This document shows positions 8,091 through 14,491 of a stretch of 15,720 nucleotides of DNA, piece by piece. Under the pieces are notes generated by a model. It searched no databases and was not told the origin of the DNA. It saw only the letters and a program-made list of their open reading frames with translations. The DNA is from Gammaproteobacteria bacterium UBA3532 (GTDB taxonomy: Bacteria; Pseudomonadota; Gammaproteobacteria; Enterobacterales; UBA3532), in assembly GCA_002376965.1 (NCBI GenBank), contig DFOV01000240.1, positions 10,829 through 26,548 on the forward strand, read 5' to 3'. The stretch's first letter is position 1, and every line of letters begins with the position of its first letter. The position numbers and the translations under genes were made by a program.

Positions 8091-8957
8091 TTAAAGCGAA
8101 GGCGTGGTTAATCTAACCTGTGCCTGATTGCCATAGCTGTCCTGGCTATGGATAGTAGTGTTCTGTTGCTGCGTGTTAGATATTGCCAGTTGCTCTGCAA
8201 TGCTATACAAGATGCCACCCCAGCGTGGAGCGCTAGTTGGCTCGGCGTTGGTGCCGGAGCGTACCTCTAGTTCAGATAACAATGGCAAGCTATCGGTATC
8301 GGTTTGACGGCCCAGCACTAAAGCAACGGCACCTTGTCCGGCCAATAGGGCATTCTCTTCAGATAGAGCATTGTCTGCAGATATGGTGGCTTCGAGCTGA
8401 TCACATGCGGTGCCCGACATAACGACCAGCGCGGCATCAATATAACCGGCTTGTAGTTGAAAACAGGCTTCGCTTAACGCCGCCATAGCACCCGACTGAT
8501 CACGCAAAAAAGCGCTGCAATCGCCACGAATCTCCCAGAGTACACTGATCAAACCCATCAGGTTGTTACTTAACCCTTTGATGGCCAAAAACGGATTGAC
8601 GGCTTTGCTGTTCCACAACGTATCGTAAAGCGGCGCTTCGTCCGTCGCTTGGCTAAAGCCTTGATGGTAGTCATCCAAATCGGAATGTTGGAATCCGGCC
8701 TGACTGGTATACAGCCCAAAGCGTTGGTCAAACTGTTGTGGCTCAATCTCGGCCATGGCGAGCGCCTTTTCAACCGCTGCCACTGCTTCGGCTGCCACCC
8801 GACCACCAAAACGTTGGTATTTGCGCGGCAGGGGAGCAACATCTGTATACCAGGCAGGCAGCTCGTTAGCCAGTGAGGTAGGCGCGAGTGGCGCAGATGC
8901 GGGTAATGTAGACGTGGCGGCAACTGCATAACCGTGAATAGCGATGGCATTAGTCAT
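8091..8957 (-). CDS. Half-size ketosynthase-like protein with Gln for Cys (chain-length-factor-like)
   Basis: A 288-residue protein matching only the N-terminal half of a beta-ketoacyl synthase. Aligned with the adjacent complete KS, its FLRDQSGAMAAL falls on the NGACAGAAQAI active-site block, so Gln154 replaces the nucleophilic Cys. Gln at this place is the mark of chain length factors and KSQ domains. The C-terminal half with the HGTST and GH histidines is missing; the tail after about residue 245 is low-complexity and polar. The truncated KS-like partner (ApeC) of aryl polyene clusters is a known parallel. ATG 8957 is preferred over an upstream in-frame start at 8987 because GGAGG sits 8 nt before it and it overlaps the KS stop by 8 nt (ATGACTAA). 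I infer a heterodimer partner of the KS just upstream, setting chain length or specificity. Confidence 0.85.
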   Translation of the reverse strand: MTNAIAIHGYAVAATSTLPASAPLAPTSLANELPAWYTDVAPLPRKYQRFGGRVAAEAVAAVEKALAMAEIEPQQFDQRFGLYTSQAGFQHSDLDDYHQGFSQATDEAPLYDTLWNSKAVNPFLAIKGLSNNLMGLISVLWEIRGDCSAFLRDQSGAMAALSEACFQLQAGYIDAALVVMSGTACDQLEATISADNALSEENALLAGQGAVALVLGRQTDTDSLPLLSELEVRSGTNAEPTSAPRWGGILYSIAEQLAISNTQQQNTTIHSQDSYGNQAQVRLTTPSL

Positions 8958-10239
8958 GAGCGTATCCTCCAAAAACCAGGCAGGCATTCAAGCCGCCAAA
9001 CCCAAACGAGTTGCTTAATGCATATTTAAACGAGGCAGGGCGCGCATGTTGTGCTACATAATCCAAATCACACTTGGCATCCGGGGTTTCGAGGTTGATA
9101 GTGGGCGGCATGATTTGGTGATATAGCCCCATCACGGTAGCAATCGCTTCTGGTGCTGCGGCCGCTGAAATCCAATGCCCAATCATAGATTTGGTCGAAG
9201 ATACCGCTGGATAGCTGGGTGCTCTATCGCTAAATACGGTTTTAATGGCTGTTGTCTCGATGGCATCATTGAGTGGCGTTGATGTACCGTGAGCATTGAT
9301 ATATTCGATATCCTGACTGGTTACCGCCGCATCGTCCAACGCCGCTTGCATGGCCTTGATGGCACCGTGCCCTTCGGGGTGAGGTGCCGTCACTTTATAT
9401 GCATCCATGGAACTGCCATAGCCTTCGACACGGGCATAGATGGTGGCACCACGCGCCAATGCAGACGCTTCACTTTCCAACACCAGAAAAGCACCGCCTT
9501 CGCCAGCGACTAAACCCGAGCGGGCTTGATCAAAAGGGCAGCATAGCTTGTCTTTGCGCGAAGAGGAGGTTGCGGTTGCGCCCAGCAAGAATAAGCCAGA
9601 CATCACGCGGGTGTTCGTAACAGCATCGGCACCGCCCGCCAGCATCACATCGACTTCGCCGCGCTGAATGGCTTTAAACGCCATGCCAATGGCCTGTGCC
9701 GCACCAGCACAAGCGCCGTTGACGTTAAGGATGGGGCCGGTCATCGCCAGCTTTTCAGCAATGGCTGCCACCATGCTGTCGTTGGTGACGGTTAAGCCAG
9801 AGTGCTCTGTTGGTTGATGACGAACCAAGGCTTCGGGGTAGCTACCTAAAAGGTCGAGTTCCTGCATTTCAGACTCATGCATCTCAGGCACACCGCTACA
9901 AGCGGCGCAACCAATGCGCTTGCTGTTGTCCAAACCCGCGTCCTTAAAGGCTTCAAGAGCGGCAACCAGACCAAAATAGCCACGTCGTTCTAACAAGGGT
10001 GCGTTATCAAAGTGCTGCGGAAATTGTTGCCGTAGCTTGGAGAGCGAAACCGTCGCAGCGTACTTAACCGGATAATCTTCAGCACCCTGCGGTTGCCAGG
10101 GTGTAATGGCGCTTTTGCCAGATTCGATGGCTTGCCAGTAGCTTTTTTTGTCATGGCCAAAGCTGCTGACAATCCCCATGCCGGTGACGACGACCTTGTG
10201 TTTGTTAAATACAGAGTCTTTATTAGTATGCTTAAGCAT
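8950..10239 (-). CDS. Beta-ketoacyl-ACP synthase, FabF-like, complete catalytic triad
   Basis: A 429-residue KAS II-type condensing enzyme. It has the nucleophile Cys177 (NGACAGA), His317 (HGTSTPLND), Lys350 and His355 (KSMIGH), and the C-terminal NSFGFGG. The HWISAAAAPEA stretch after the second His is richer in Ala than the usual GAAG. It should extend ACP-bound acyl chains with malonyl-ACP. ATG 10239 is chosen because GGAGG is 5 nt upstream; a start at 10254 would add five residues without support. It overlaps the preceding KS-like gene by 8 nt (ATGCTTAA) and the following half-KS gene by 8 nt. These couplings suggest that the three KS-like proteins are made in fixed proportion and assemble together. 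Confidence 0.94.
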   Translation of the reverse strand: MLKHTNKDSVFNKHKVVVTGMGIVSSFGHDKKSYWQAIESGKSAITPWQPQGAEDYPVKYAATVSLSKLRQQFPQHFDNAPLLERRGYFGLVAALEAFKDAGLDNSKRIGCAACSGVPEMHESEMQELDLLGSYPEALVRHQPTEHSGLTVTNDSMVAAIAEKLAMTGPILNVNGACAGAAQAIGMAFKAIQRGEVDVMLAGGADAVTNTRVMSGLFLLGATATSSSRKDKLCCPFDQARSGLVAGEGGAFLVLESEASALARGATIYARVEGYGSSMDAYKVTAPHPEGHGAIKAMQAALDDAAVTSQDIEYINAHGTSTPLNDAIETTAIKTVFSDRAPSYPAVSSTKSMIGHWISAAAAPEAIATVMGLYHQIMPPTINLETPDAKCDLDYVAQHARPASFKYALSNSFGFGGLNACLVFGGYAHD

Positions 10240-11329
10240 GTTGACCTCCGACAACCAAATAACACAGTTGGCCGTGGTGCCCTTGAGCGATCACCAATAT
10301 GGTTTCTGAATTCAGGCGCACACTGGCTGGAGAGAAAATATGCGATATGCCTTGCTGACGTTGATGCATTGCCATCGCCAGATTCACCGCGTGAATAGCG
10401 CCGGTTGCACCGGTAAAGCCGGTTAGCCTGTCGAGATAGCACAGTTTGACGCCGGGCAAATAGTCGTAAAGGCGTTTTTCCTGACTGCCTTTTAAGCTAA
10501 AGCGGCCACTAAAAATAACTTGCTGAGGCAACGGAATATTGCGACCAGCTAACTCGCTTAATAGCTCGTCGAGGGCCGGAAAGTCGTTGGCCTCTTGGCT
10601 AACAAAGGCACGTTTGACCGCAAGCAGGCAGCCTTCGGCATTGTCGGCATCGGCGCTGGCAACAATGGATGCAGCGGATTCGGTTGGAAATGCGCCTGGA
10701 TATTGCCATTGGCGAATCATGTCGCGATAGGTTAAAAAATACCACGGGGTGATTTTTTGTGGCCCTGCAGCGATAAGCGCTTGCTCGACTTTTTGTTCGT
10801 GAATGGTAAACCAGGCTTCACTGATAGCTTGAGCGCCAGCATCGGCAAAGGGCGAGAATACGGCATTGGTGCCGGTGATATTCAGCAGTTGAGCGATATG
10901 GCTTGCTGCCGTGCTATTTAATAGTGTCAGGCCAGCCAGTGGTTTGGTATCTGTCAGCATTTGGTTGGCGTAGTCATTCAAATCACCATTAAATGCCAAA
11001 GGCTGGTCGTCGTCTTCGCAATCGACAACGCCCAAACCGAGAAATAGTCCGGTTTTTTCTGATGGTGAAGAGGCTACGGCCTGTTGCCAGCCACCAACGG
11101 CGGCCTCAATCACCCAGCGTGACTGACGCTCAGAGGTTTTGCGCACCATCCGACCTGCGCCGCATTCTTTGAGATCGGTATCTTCTAAGGTGGCGGCTTC
11201 GGCTACCAGCTCAAGGCTGCGTTCACTTTGTATGGCTTGGGGAACAACTTTGCGGCCATCCAACACATCAGCGATGCCGTTTAAGCCAGGGATGATTTCT
11301 TTGCCGGTTTTTAAATAGATTGCTTTCAT
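10232..11329 (-). CDS. Degenerate ketosynthase-like protein, no catalytic Cys or His
   Basis: A 365-residue protein with a recognisable thiolase/KS fold but no active site. The block aligned to the KS nucleophile motif reads SPFADAGAQAI, which puts Asp163 or a neighbouring Ala where Cys should be. The HGTST loop is absent. The second His region reads LTGFTGATGAIHAV, keeping the GATGA turn but not the His. Other KS landmarks survive: GLFLGLG near 94-100 and FPTESAASIVAS near 217, in the place of the usual GxGA(A/G) strand. It is shorter than a complete KS (about 410). It starts at ATG 11329 with AGGAG 8 nt upstream. Non-catalytic KS paralogues beside active ones are usually heterodimer partners, so I infer a chain-length-factor-like or scaffolding role. 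A repurposed thiolase-fold enzyme is possible but less likely. Confidence 0.8.
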   Translation of the reverse strand: MKAIYLKTGKEIIPGLNGIADVLDGRKVVPQAIQSERSLELVAEAATLEDTDLKECGAGRMVRKTSERQSRWVIEAAVGGWQQAVASSPSEKTGLFLGLGVVDCEDDDQPLAFNGDLNDYANQMLTDTKPLAGLTLLNSTAASHIAQLLNITGTNAVFSPFADAGAQAISEAWFTIHEQKVEQALIAAGPQKITPWYFLTYRDMIRQWQYPGAFPTESAASIVASADADNAEGCLLAVKRAFVSQEANDFPALDELLSELAGRNIPLPQQVIFSGRFSLKGSQEKRLYDYLPGVKLCYLDRLTGFTGATGAIHAVNLAMAMHQRQQGISHIFSPASVRLNSETILVIAQGHHGQLCYLVVGGQHA

Positions 11330-11368
11330 GGTTAGGTCTCCTTTCCTAGGTGGGTTGCCTGGTAGTGA

Positions 11369-12607
11369 TTAGTTGGTCCGTGAAAAAATAAGCGTGGCGT
11401 TTTCTCCTCCAAACCCGAATGAATTGCTTAAAACATGTTGCAGTTTCTGGGGTTGGCCGTGTTTAACAATATTGAGCAAGGGCTCGTCTTTGCCTGGTTG
11501 ATTGAAATTCAGTGTCGGTAGTACCTGTTGGTTTTCGAGGCTAAGCACGCTAAGCACCGCTTCGATAGCTCCACTGGCTCCCAAGGAGTGGCCCAGCGCC
11601 GACTTGGTTGAGGTTACTGAAACATCGTGACTAAAAAGCTGATTGATAGCGCGGCTTTCTGCCTGATCATTGCTAGGAGTTGATGTGCCGTGGGCGCTGA
11701 TATGGTCGATATCTGAGCTGGATAGATCCGCTTCTAGTAGTGCCTGGCTCATGCACTTAGCGTAATATTTGCCATCGCTTTCGGTTGATGTGAATTTGTG
11801 GGCTTCGCTTTGGCGTACGCCTGCGCTTAACTTCGCGAGCGGTTTAGCCCCGCGTTTTAACGCGTGTTCCAATGACTCCATGACCACAAAAGCAGATCCA
11901 TCAGCTAACAGGCAGCCACTGCGGTCTTTATCAAATGGTCGGCAAACTTCTGTGGGGTCTAAGCGCTGATTGGTGCTTAACGCGCCGAGCTTAAAGAAGG
12001 GGAGTTGCATCAATGGATGGGTGGCATGCTCTGTGGCACCGCATATAGCAATATCCAAATGGCCATGCTGAATGCGGCGCATGCCGCTGATGATGGCTGT
12101 GGCCCCAGCTGTGCAAGCATCGCCATAGGTCATGGCTGGGCCGTTGTTTTGATAATAGGCAGCGAGAGTTTCAGCGCATTGTTGAGGACGGATTTTGTCC
12201 ATGACATGCTGATATTCTGGCGCTTCTCTTCCTTGTTGCTGTGCTTGCCATAAACCATGAAGGGTTGATAACGACATCAGGGTTTTATTGCAACCAACAA
12301 AAATGCCAGCTTGCTGGATTTGGTCGCGAGTGAGTCCAGTTGTTTGAACGGCATTATCAGCCGCATATAAACCCATAATGGATGCTTGATTTATCTGTGG
12401 TTGTTGAAGGATCGAATAGTGATGCTGAATGGTCAGGAGTTGATCCTGCGCCATAGGAGAGCAGGTTTGCTGCAACTGACCGTGATCTGCATCCAGCACA
12501 TGTTGTTGTAGGAGCGACCGTCCGTGGTACAAGGCATCGAAAAGCGGATGGCGCTGGTTATAGCCTGGCACGCAAATGCCCAAGCCGGTGATTACTACCG
12601 TTTTCAT
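11369..12607 (-). CDS. Beta-ketoacyl-ACP synthase with complete catalytic triad (first KS of operon)
   Basis: A 412-residue KAS I/II-type condensing enzyme. It has Cys165 in YGDACTAGA, His306 in SAHGTSTPSND, Lys335 and His340 in KSALGHSLGASG, and NSFGFGGENA near the C-terminus. The Asp before Ala-Cys is less common than the usual Thr or Asn. It is Gln-rich at the N-terminal side (residues 45-130). Two ATGs are adjacent at 12610 and 12607; AAGGGA lies 2 nt before the first and 5 nt before the second, so the second is more likely. It follows the ACP gene after 85 bp containing a hairpin and precedes the degenerate KS by 39 bp. I infer condensation on the operon's own ACP, possibly paired with the degenerate KS next to it. 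Confidence 0.93.
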   Translation of the reverse strand: MKTVVITGLGICVPGYNQRHPLFDALYHGRSLLQQHVLDADHGQLQQTCSPMAQDQLLTIQHHYSILQQPQINQASIMGLYAADNAVQTTGLTRDQIQQAGIFVGCNKTLMSLSTLHGLWQAQQQGREAPEYQHVMDKIRPQQCAETLAAYYQNNGPAMTYGDACTAGATAIISGMRRIQHGHLDIAICGATEHATHPLMQLPFFKLGALSTNQRLDPTEVCRPFDKDRSGCLLADGSAFVVMESLEHALKRGAKPLAKLSAGVRQSEAHKFTSTESDGKYYAKCMSQALLEADLSSSDIDHISAHGTSTPSNDQAESRAINQLFSHDVSVTSTKSALGHSLGASGAIEAVLSVLSLENQQVLPTLNFNQPGKDEPLLNIVKHGQPQKLQHVLSNSFGFGGENATLIFSRTN

Positions 12608-12633
12608 CATAGTCCCTTATGTTTGGTTGGTGA

Positions 12634-12665
12634 CTCTGGCAATAGCATCCAAGGCCATGCCAGAG
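12634..12665 (-). other. Intercistronic hairpin between ACP and first KS genes
   Basis: Positions 12634-12641 (CTCTGGCA) pair perfectly with 12658-12665, giving an 8-bp stem around a 16-nt loop just after the ACP stop codon. In the minus-strand transcript no U-run follows, so it is probably not an intrinsic terminator. Such stems often mark RNA processing or 3'-end protection, and could let the small carrier protein be made in excess of the synthases. This role is inferred. Confidence 0.5.
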
Positions 12666-12692
12666 GCGTGTTAGTGATGTAGTAACTAGGCT

Positions 12693-13148
12693 CTAAGCGG
12701 CCTCCGTTTCCAATACGGCCTTGACCTGCTGCTGAATAAGGTCGTCGCCAGAAAGCCCGCTGTTCTTGATTGCTGTGCAAAGGTTCACCCAGTGACAGAC
12801 TTTGGTATCAGCAAAGATCTCAGCCAGGGTTTTGCCCGGATAAACGTCCTCTTCACTATATCGGTTAGGGCCAGAGCGCAATAGTTCAGCTCCCAGCTCT
12901 GTCACCGCATCGTTATCGAGCATGTCGTTGGCATCGCCGAGTATGTCTTCTGCATGCATCATGACGGTTTTTTGAGGCATCTTAATACTGAGCTGTTTGC
13001 CTAAAGAAAATGACATATCAACAATATCCAGTGAATCCGCACCTAAATCTGCAACGATGCGCGAATCCAGCTCGATTTCATCGATTTCCATTTCCAATAC
13101 GTCTGCAATCACTTCAATGATGTCATCAACGAGTTGTGTACTTGCCAT
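12693..13148 (-). CDS. Acyl carrier protein with a long C-terminal extension
   Basis: A 151-residue acyl carrier protein. The phosphopantetheine site is Ser39 in LGADSLDIVD, within a normal four-helix ACP module (residues 1 to about 80, acidic). Ser39 must be modified by a phosphopantetheinyl transferase, which is not in this window. A further 70 residues follow (about 82-151), with GPNRYSEEDVYPG near 93-105 and a Trp/Cys-containing helical part near 115-130; typical FAS ACPs lack this. ATG 13148 is chosen because GGAG lies 9 nt upstream and the ACP domain begins exactly there. An in-frame ATG at 13373 with AAGGGA upstream would add 75 residues, but these are not ACP-like and coincide with a series of RNA hairpins. 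As the first gene of the operon it should hold the growing chain for both KSs, the reductases and the AAR domain. Confidence 0.92.
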   Translation of the reverse strand: MASTQLVDDIIEVIADVLEMEIDEIELDSRIVADLGADSLDIVDMSFSLGKQLSIKMPQKTVMMHAEDILGDANDMLDNDAVTELGAELLRSGPNRYSEEDVYPGKTLAEIFADTKVCHWVNLCTAIKNSGLSGDDLIQQQVKAVLETEAA

Positions 13149-13181
13149 GTGTTTGATCTCCGTTTTGTTGTTGAAAAGTTC

Positions 13182-13449
13182 TCCTCGCATGGAGGAAAAA
13201 ACGTGGGGAAGTGACGACTCAGAACAGGGAGTAACGCGATAGATAATCCATGTTCTATCGCATGAAGCGCTAGCACCGCTAAGGGACGGTGCTTTGCGCA
13301 AAGGCGGAAGACCGCCAGTATATCGAGTGTAGTTGAGAGAGGTGTTTAAACGTCCTGTGATTGCCTGTTCCATAGCATTGTCCCTTGTTTGATTTCCTGA
13401 TTACTGTGCTTCAATAGCGCCTATATTCCAAGTAGGCTTCTATTTGAAG
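13182..13449 (-). promoter_or_regulatory. Structured 5' leader of the biosynthetic operon (five hairpins)
   Basis: Five separate stems lie between the inferred transcription start and the ACP gene. They are 13409-13417 with 13440-13449 (one bulge, plus inner 13419-13423 with 13433-13437); 13303-13307 with 13312-13316 (tetraloop); 13272-13278 with 13287-13293; 13236-13243 with 13254-13261; and 13182-13186 with 13192-13196. The last ends about 20 nt before the ACP ribosome-binding site. No stem is followed by a clear U-run. I do not recognise a known riboswitch class. It may be a regulatory leader, or part of it may encode an N-terminal extension of the ACP. Confidence 0.5.
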
Positions 13450-13468
13450 ACACTGTGTTTCTGTCCCA

Positions 13469-13481
13469 CGAGGCAAGAATA
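13469..13481 (-). promoter_or_regulatory. Probable -10 element and start site of the biosynthetic operon
   Basis: On the minus strand TATTCT (13481-13476) fits a sigma-70 -10 box. A start about 7 nt downstream, near 13469, puts the CRP site centre (13510.5) at -41.5, the standard place for a class II CRP-activated promoter. No good -35 box is needed or seen at such promoters. The start site is inferred from spacing only. Confidence 0.5.
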
Positions 13482-13502
13482 CTCAATTAATGATTGCAAA
13501 AG

Positions 13503-13518
13503 TGTGATTGGTTTCACA
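13503..13518 (-). promoter_or_regulatory. CRP (cAMP receptor protein) binding site
   Basis: TGTGA and TCACA half sites are separated by exactly 6 nt and flanked by A/T bases (minus strand reads AAATGTGA, six bases, TCACACTT). This matches the core CRP consensus perfectly. It lies in an AT-rich stretch upstream of the operon and at the right distance from a -10-like box. It predicts control by carbon status. No plus-strand gene begins nearby, so the target should be the minus-strand operon. Confidence 0.75.
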
Positions 13519-13560
13519 TTTTAAAATAAATTTAACATGCTGAATTAATTAAGGAAAATC

Positions 13561-13680
13561 TAATGGATGTTGCGTGGGGGGTGAAAAATGCAATATTGGT
13601 TTGGGCTAGAGGGCTGTGTTGGTGGGGCTTTGGGGTTGGTTTGGAGTGCTTGATCTGGGGGCTGATGGTTTGACGTCCTT
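13561..13680 (-). terminator. Probable Rho-dependent terminator (C-rich, G-poor transcript)
   Basis: Over these 120 nt the minus-strand transcript has 51 C and only 11 G and little self-pairing, beginning about 10 nt after the stop codon of the upstream protein. This composition is typical of rut sites where Rho loads. No intrinsic terminator is visible here. It would separate the accessory genes upstream from the CRP-controlled operon. The same tract is G-rich on the plus strand. Confidence 0.45.
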
Positions 13681-13690
13681 AGTTACCCGA

Positions 13691-14131
13691 TTAGGGATGC
13701 TTTCTACTGTACGCAATGCCTTCAAAAACTATTTTGTCTCCAAATAATAAAATTGGTGAAGTTTGATCAAGCCAAAATTCAATTTGACTATGATTGCTAC
13801 AGCAAAAGGTTTCAAAAACATCTTCCAACAGGTAACAATTCAATAAGTCTTCAGACAAATGCTGACTTTCTAGAATTTTTGGAAGGCTGGGATAGCCTGC
13901 TTTACCAACTTCATCATCTTCATCAACATACCCTCTTTTAGCGTCTTCCTTTTTCGAGGACAACACCCATTGGGTATAACTAACATCTAACCTTTCAATT
14001 AAATCAGCTTTTGCTATATGGAGTTCAAAAGAATGCCGACACATATTGGCTCTAGAAGAGCTTAAACTCATAGACGGGTATACTAAGGTAGCAGGATCTG
14101 CCGGAGTACCATCTATGTATAAATTAGTCAT
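13691..14131 (-). CDS. Hypothetical protein, start uncertain
   Basis: I do not recognise this protein. From ATG 14131 it has 146 residues and is mixed in character: acidic around residues 77-84 (DEDDE), Cys-rich near CYLLEDVFETFCC (about 109-121), with no signal peptide or membrane segment. In-frame TTG and GTG codons at 14185 and 14182 would add up to 18 residues. The frame stays open up to a stop at 14282-14284, which overlaps the end of the gene before it, and no start has a good ribosome-binding site. The extra upstream residues look like translated non-coding sequence, so this may be a gene that lost its true 5' end. It is AT-rich compared with the operon and lies next to a toxin-antitoxin-like pair, which suggests an accessory origin. 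A small immunity-type protein is possible but unsupported. Confidence 0.5.
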   Translation of the reverse strand: MTNLYIDGTPADPATLVYPSMSLSSSRANMCRHSFELHIAKADLIERLDVSYTQWVLSSKKEDAKRGYVDEDDEVGKAGYPSLPKILESQHLSEDLLNCYLLEDVFETFCCSNHSQIEFWLDQTSPILLFGDKIVFEGIAYSRKHP

Positions 14132-14281
14132 ACTGCCCAACAGATACTTATACACAATGACTTTCCACGAGGTACTTTCCACCAAACTCGTAGGTTGGTT
14201 GTGCCTGAGCGGAGCGACAAAGTGTCCTTGGCGACGACCCGTATACAGGAGGGCATAGGGTAGATACCTTCTGCTGACCGG

Positions 14282-14491
14282 CTACCTGTTTCTTTCAACG
14301 TTTGCCATCGCCTTGGCGCTGAGGTCTCTGACAGATATTTGATCGGTGAAGTTTTTTGATTGCCATTCAGAATAGTCAAAAGGCTCCCTTAATATCAGAG
14401 AAATGAACTTTTCGGCTTCAACTTCGCCCAAAGCGCTAATTAGAGCCTCCATCCCTTTCAATTTAATTTCAGTGTCTGTTGCAATACTCAT
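14282..14491 (-). CDS. Small protein paired with PIN nuclease, probable antitoxin
   Basis: A 69-residue protein, mostly helical in appearance, with LKGMEALISALGEVEAEKFISLI near the N-terminus and REPFDYSEWQ near residue 35. I recall similar small proteins beside PIN-domain proteins in many bacteria, but cannot check this here. It starts at ATG 14491 with GGAG 6 nt upstream; the TTG three bases earlier is not needed. The start lies inside the PIN gene, a 23-nt overlap, so translation is likely coupled. A role as antitoxin is inferred from size and position. Its order after the nuclease is the reverse of the more common layout. Confidence 0.7.
   Translation of the reverse strand: MSIATDTEIKLKGMEALISALGEVEAEKFISLILREPFDYSEWQSKNFTDQISVRDLSAKAMANVERNR

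Noticed and set aside
9990..10442. Minus-strand open frame of 150 codons across the KS junction
   Set aside because: It is in another frame of two well-supported KS-like genes and its translation has no recognisable features.
1..13148. A complete aryl polyene cluster
   Set aside because: The MMPL pump, LolA-like protein, ACP and KS pairs are similar, but no dehydratase, ligase, ammonia-lyase, glycosyltransferase or acyltransferase is seen, and the AT-AAR fusion does not belong to that pathway.
13149..13373. ACP starting at 13373 (226 residues)
   Set aside because: The added 75 residues are not ACP-like, the stretch is full of hairpins, and 13148 has its own GGAG. Kept as an open alternative under findings.
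13576..13661. G-quadruplex on the plus strand
   Set aside because: Several GGG runs exist, but the loops are long and uneven (about 5, 10 and 4 nt in the best set); the C-rich transcript reading as a rut site explains the tract better.
14130..14281. Copy of an interspersed palindromic repeat downstream of the small partner gene
   Set aside because: Parts look repeat-like (GTAGGTTGGTTGTGCC and nearby), but I found no second copy in the window and only short 5-bp pairings.
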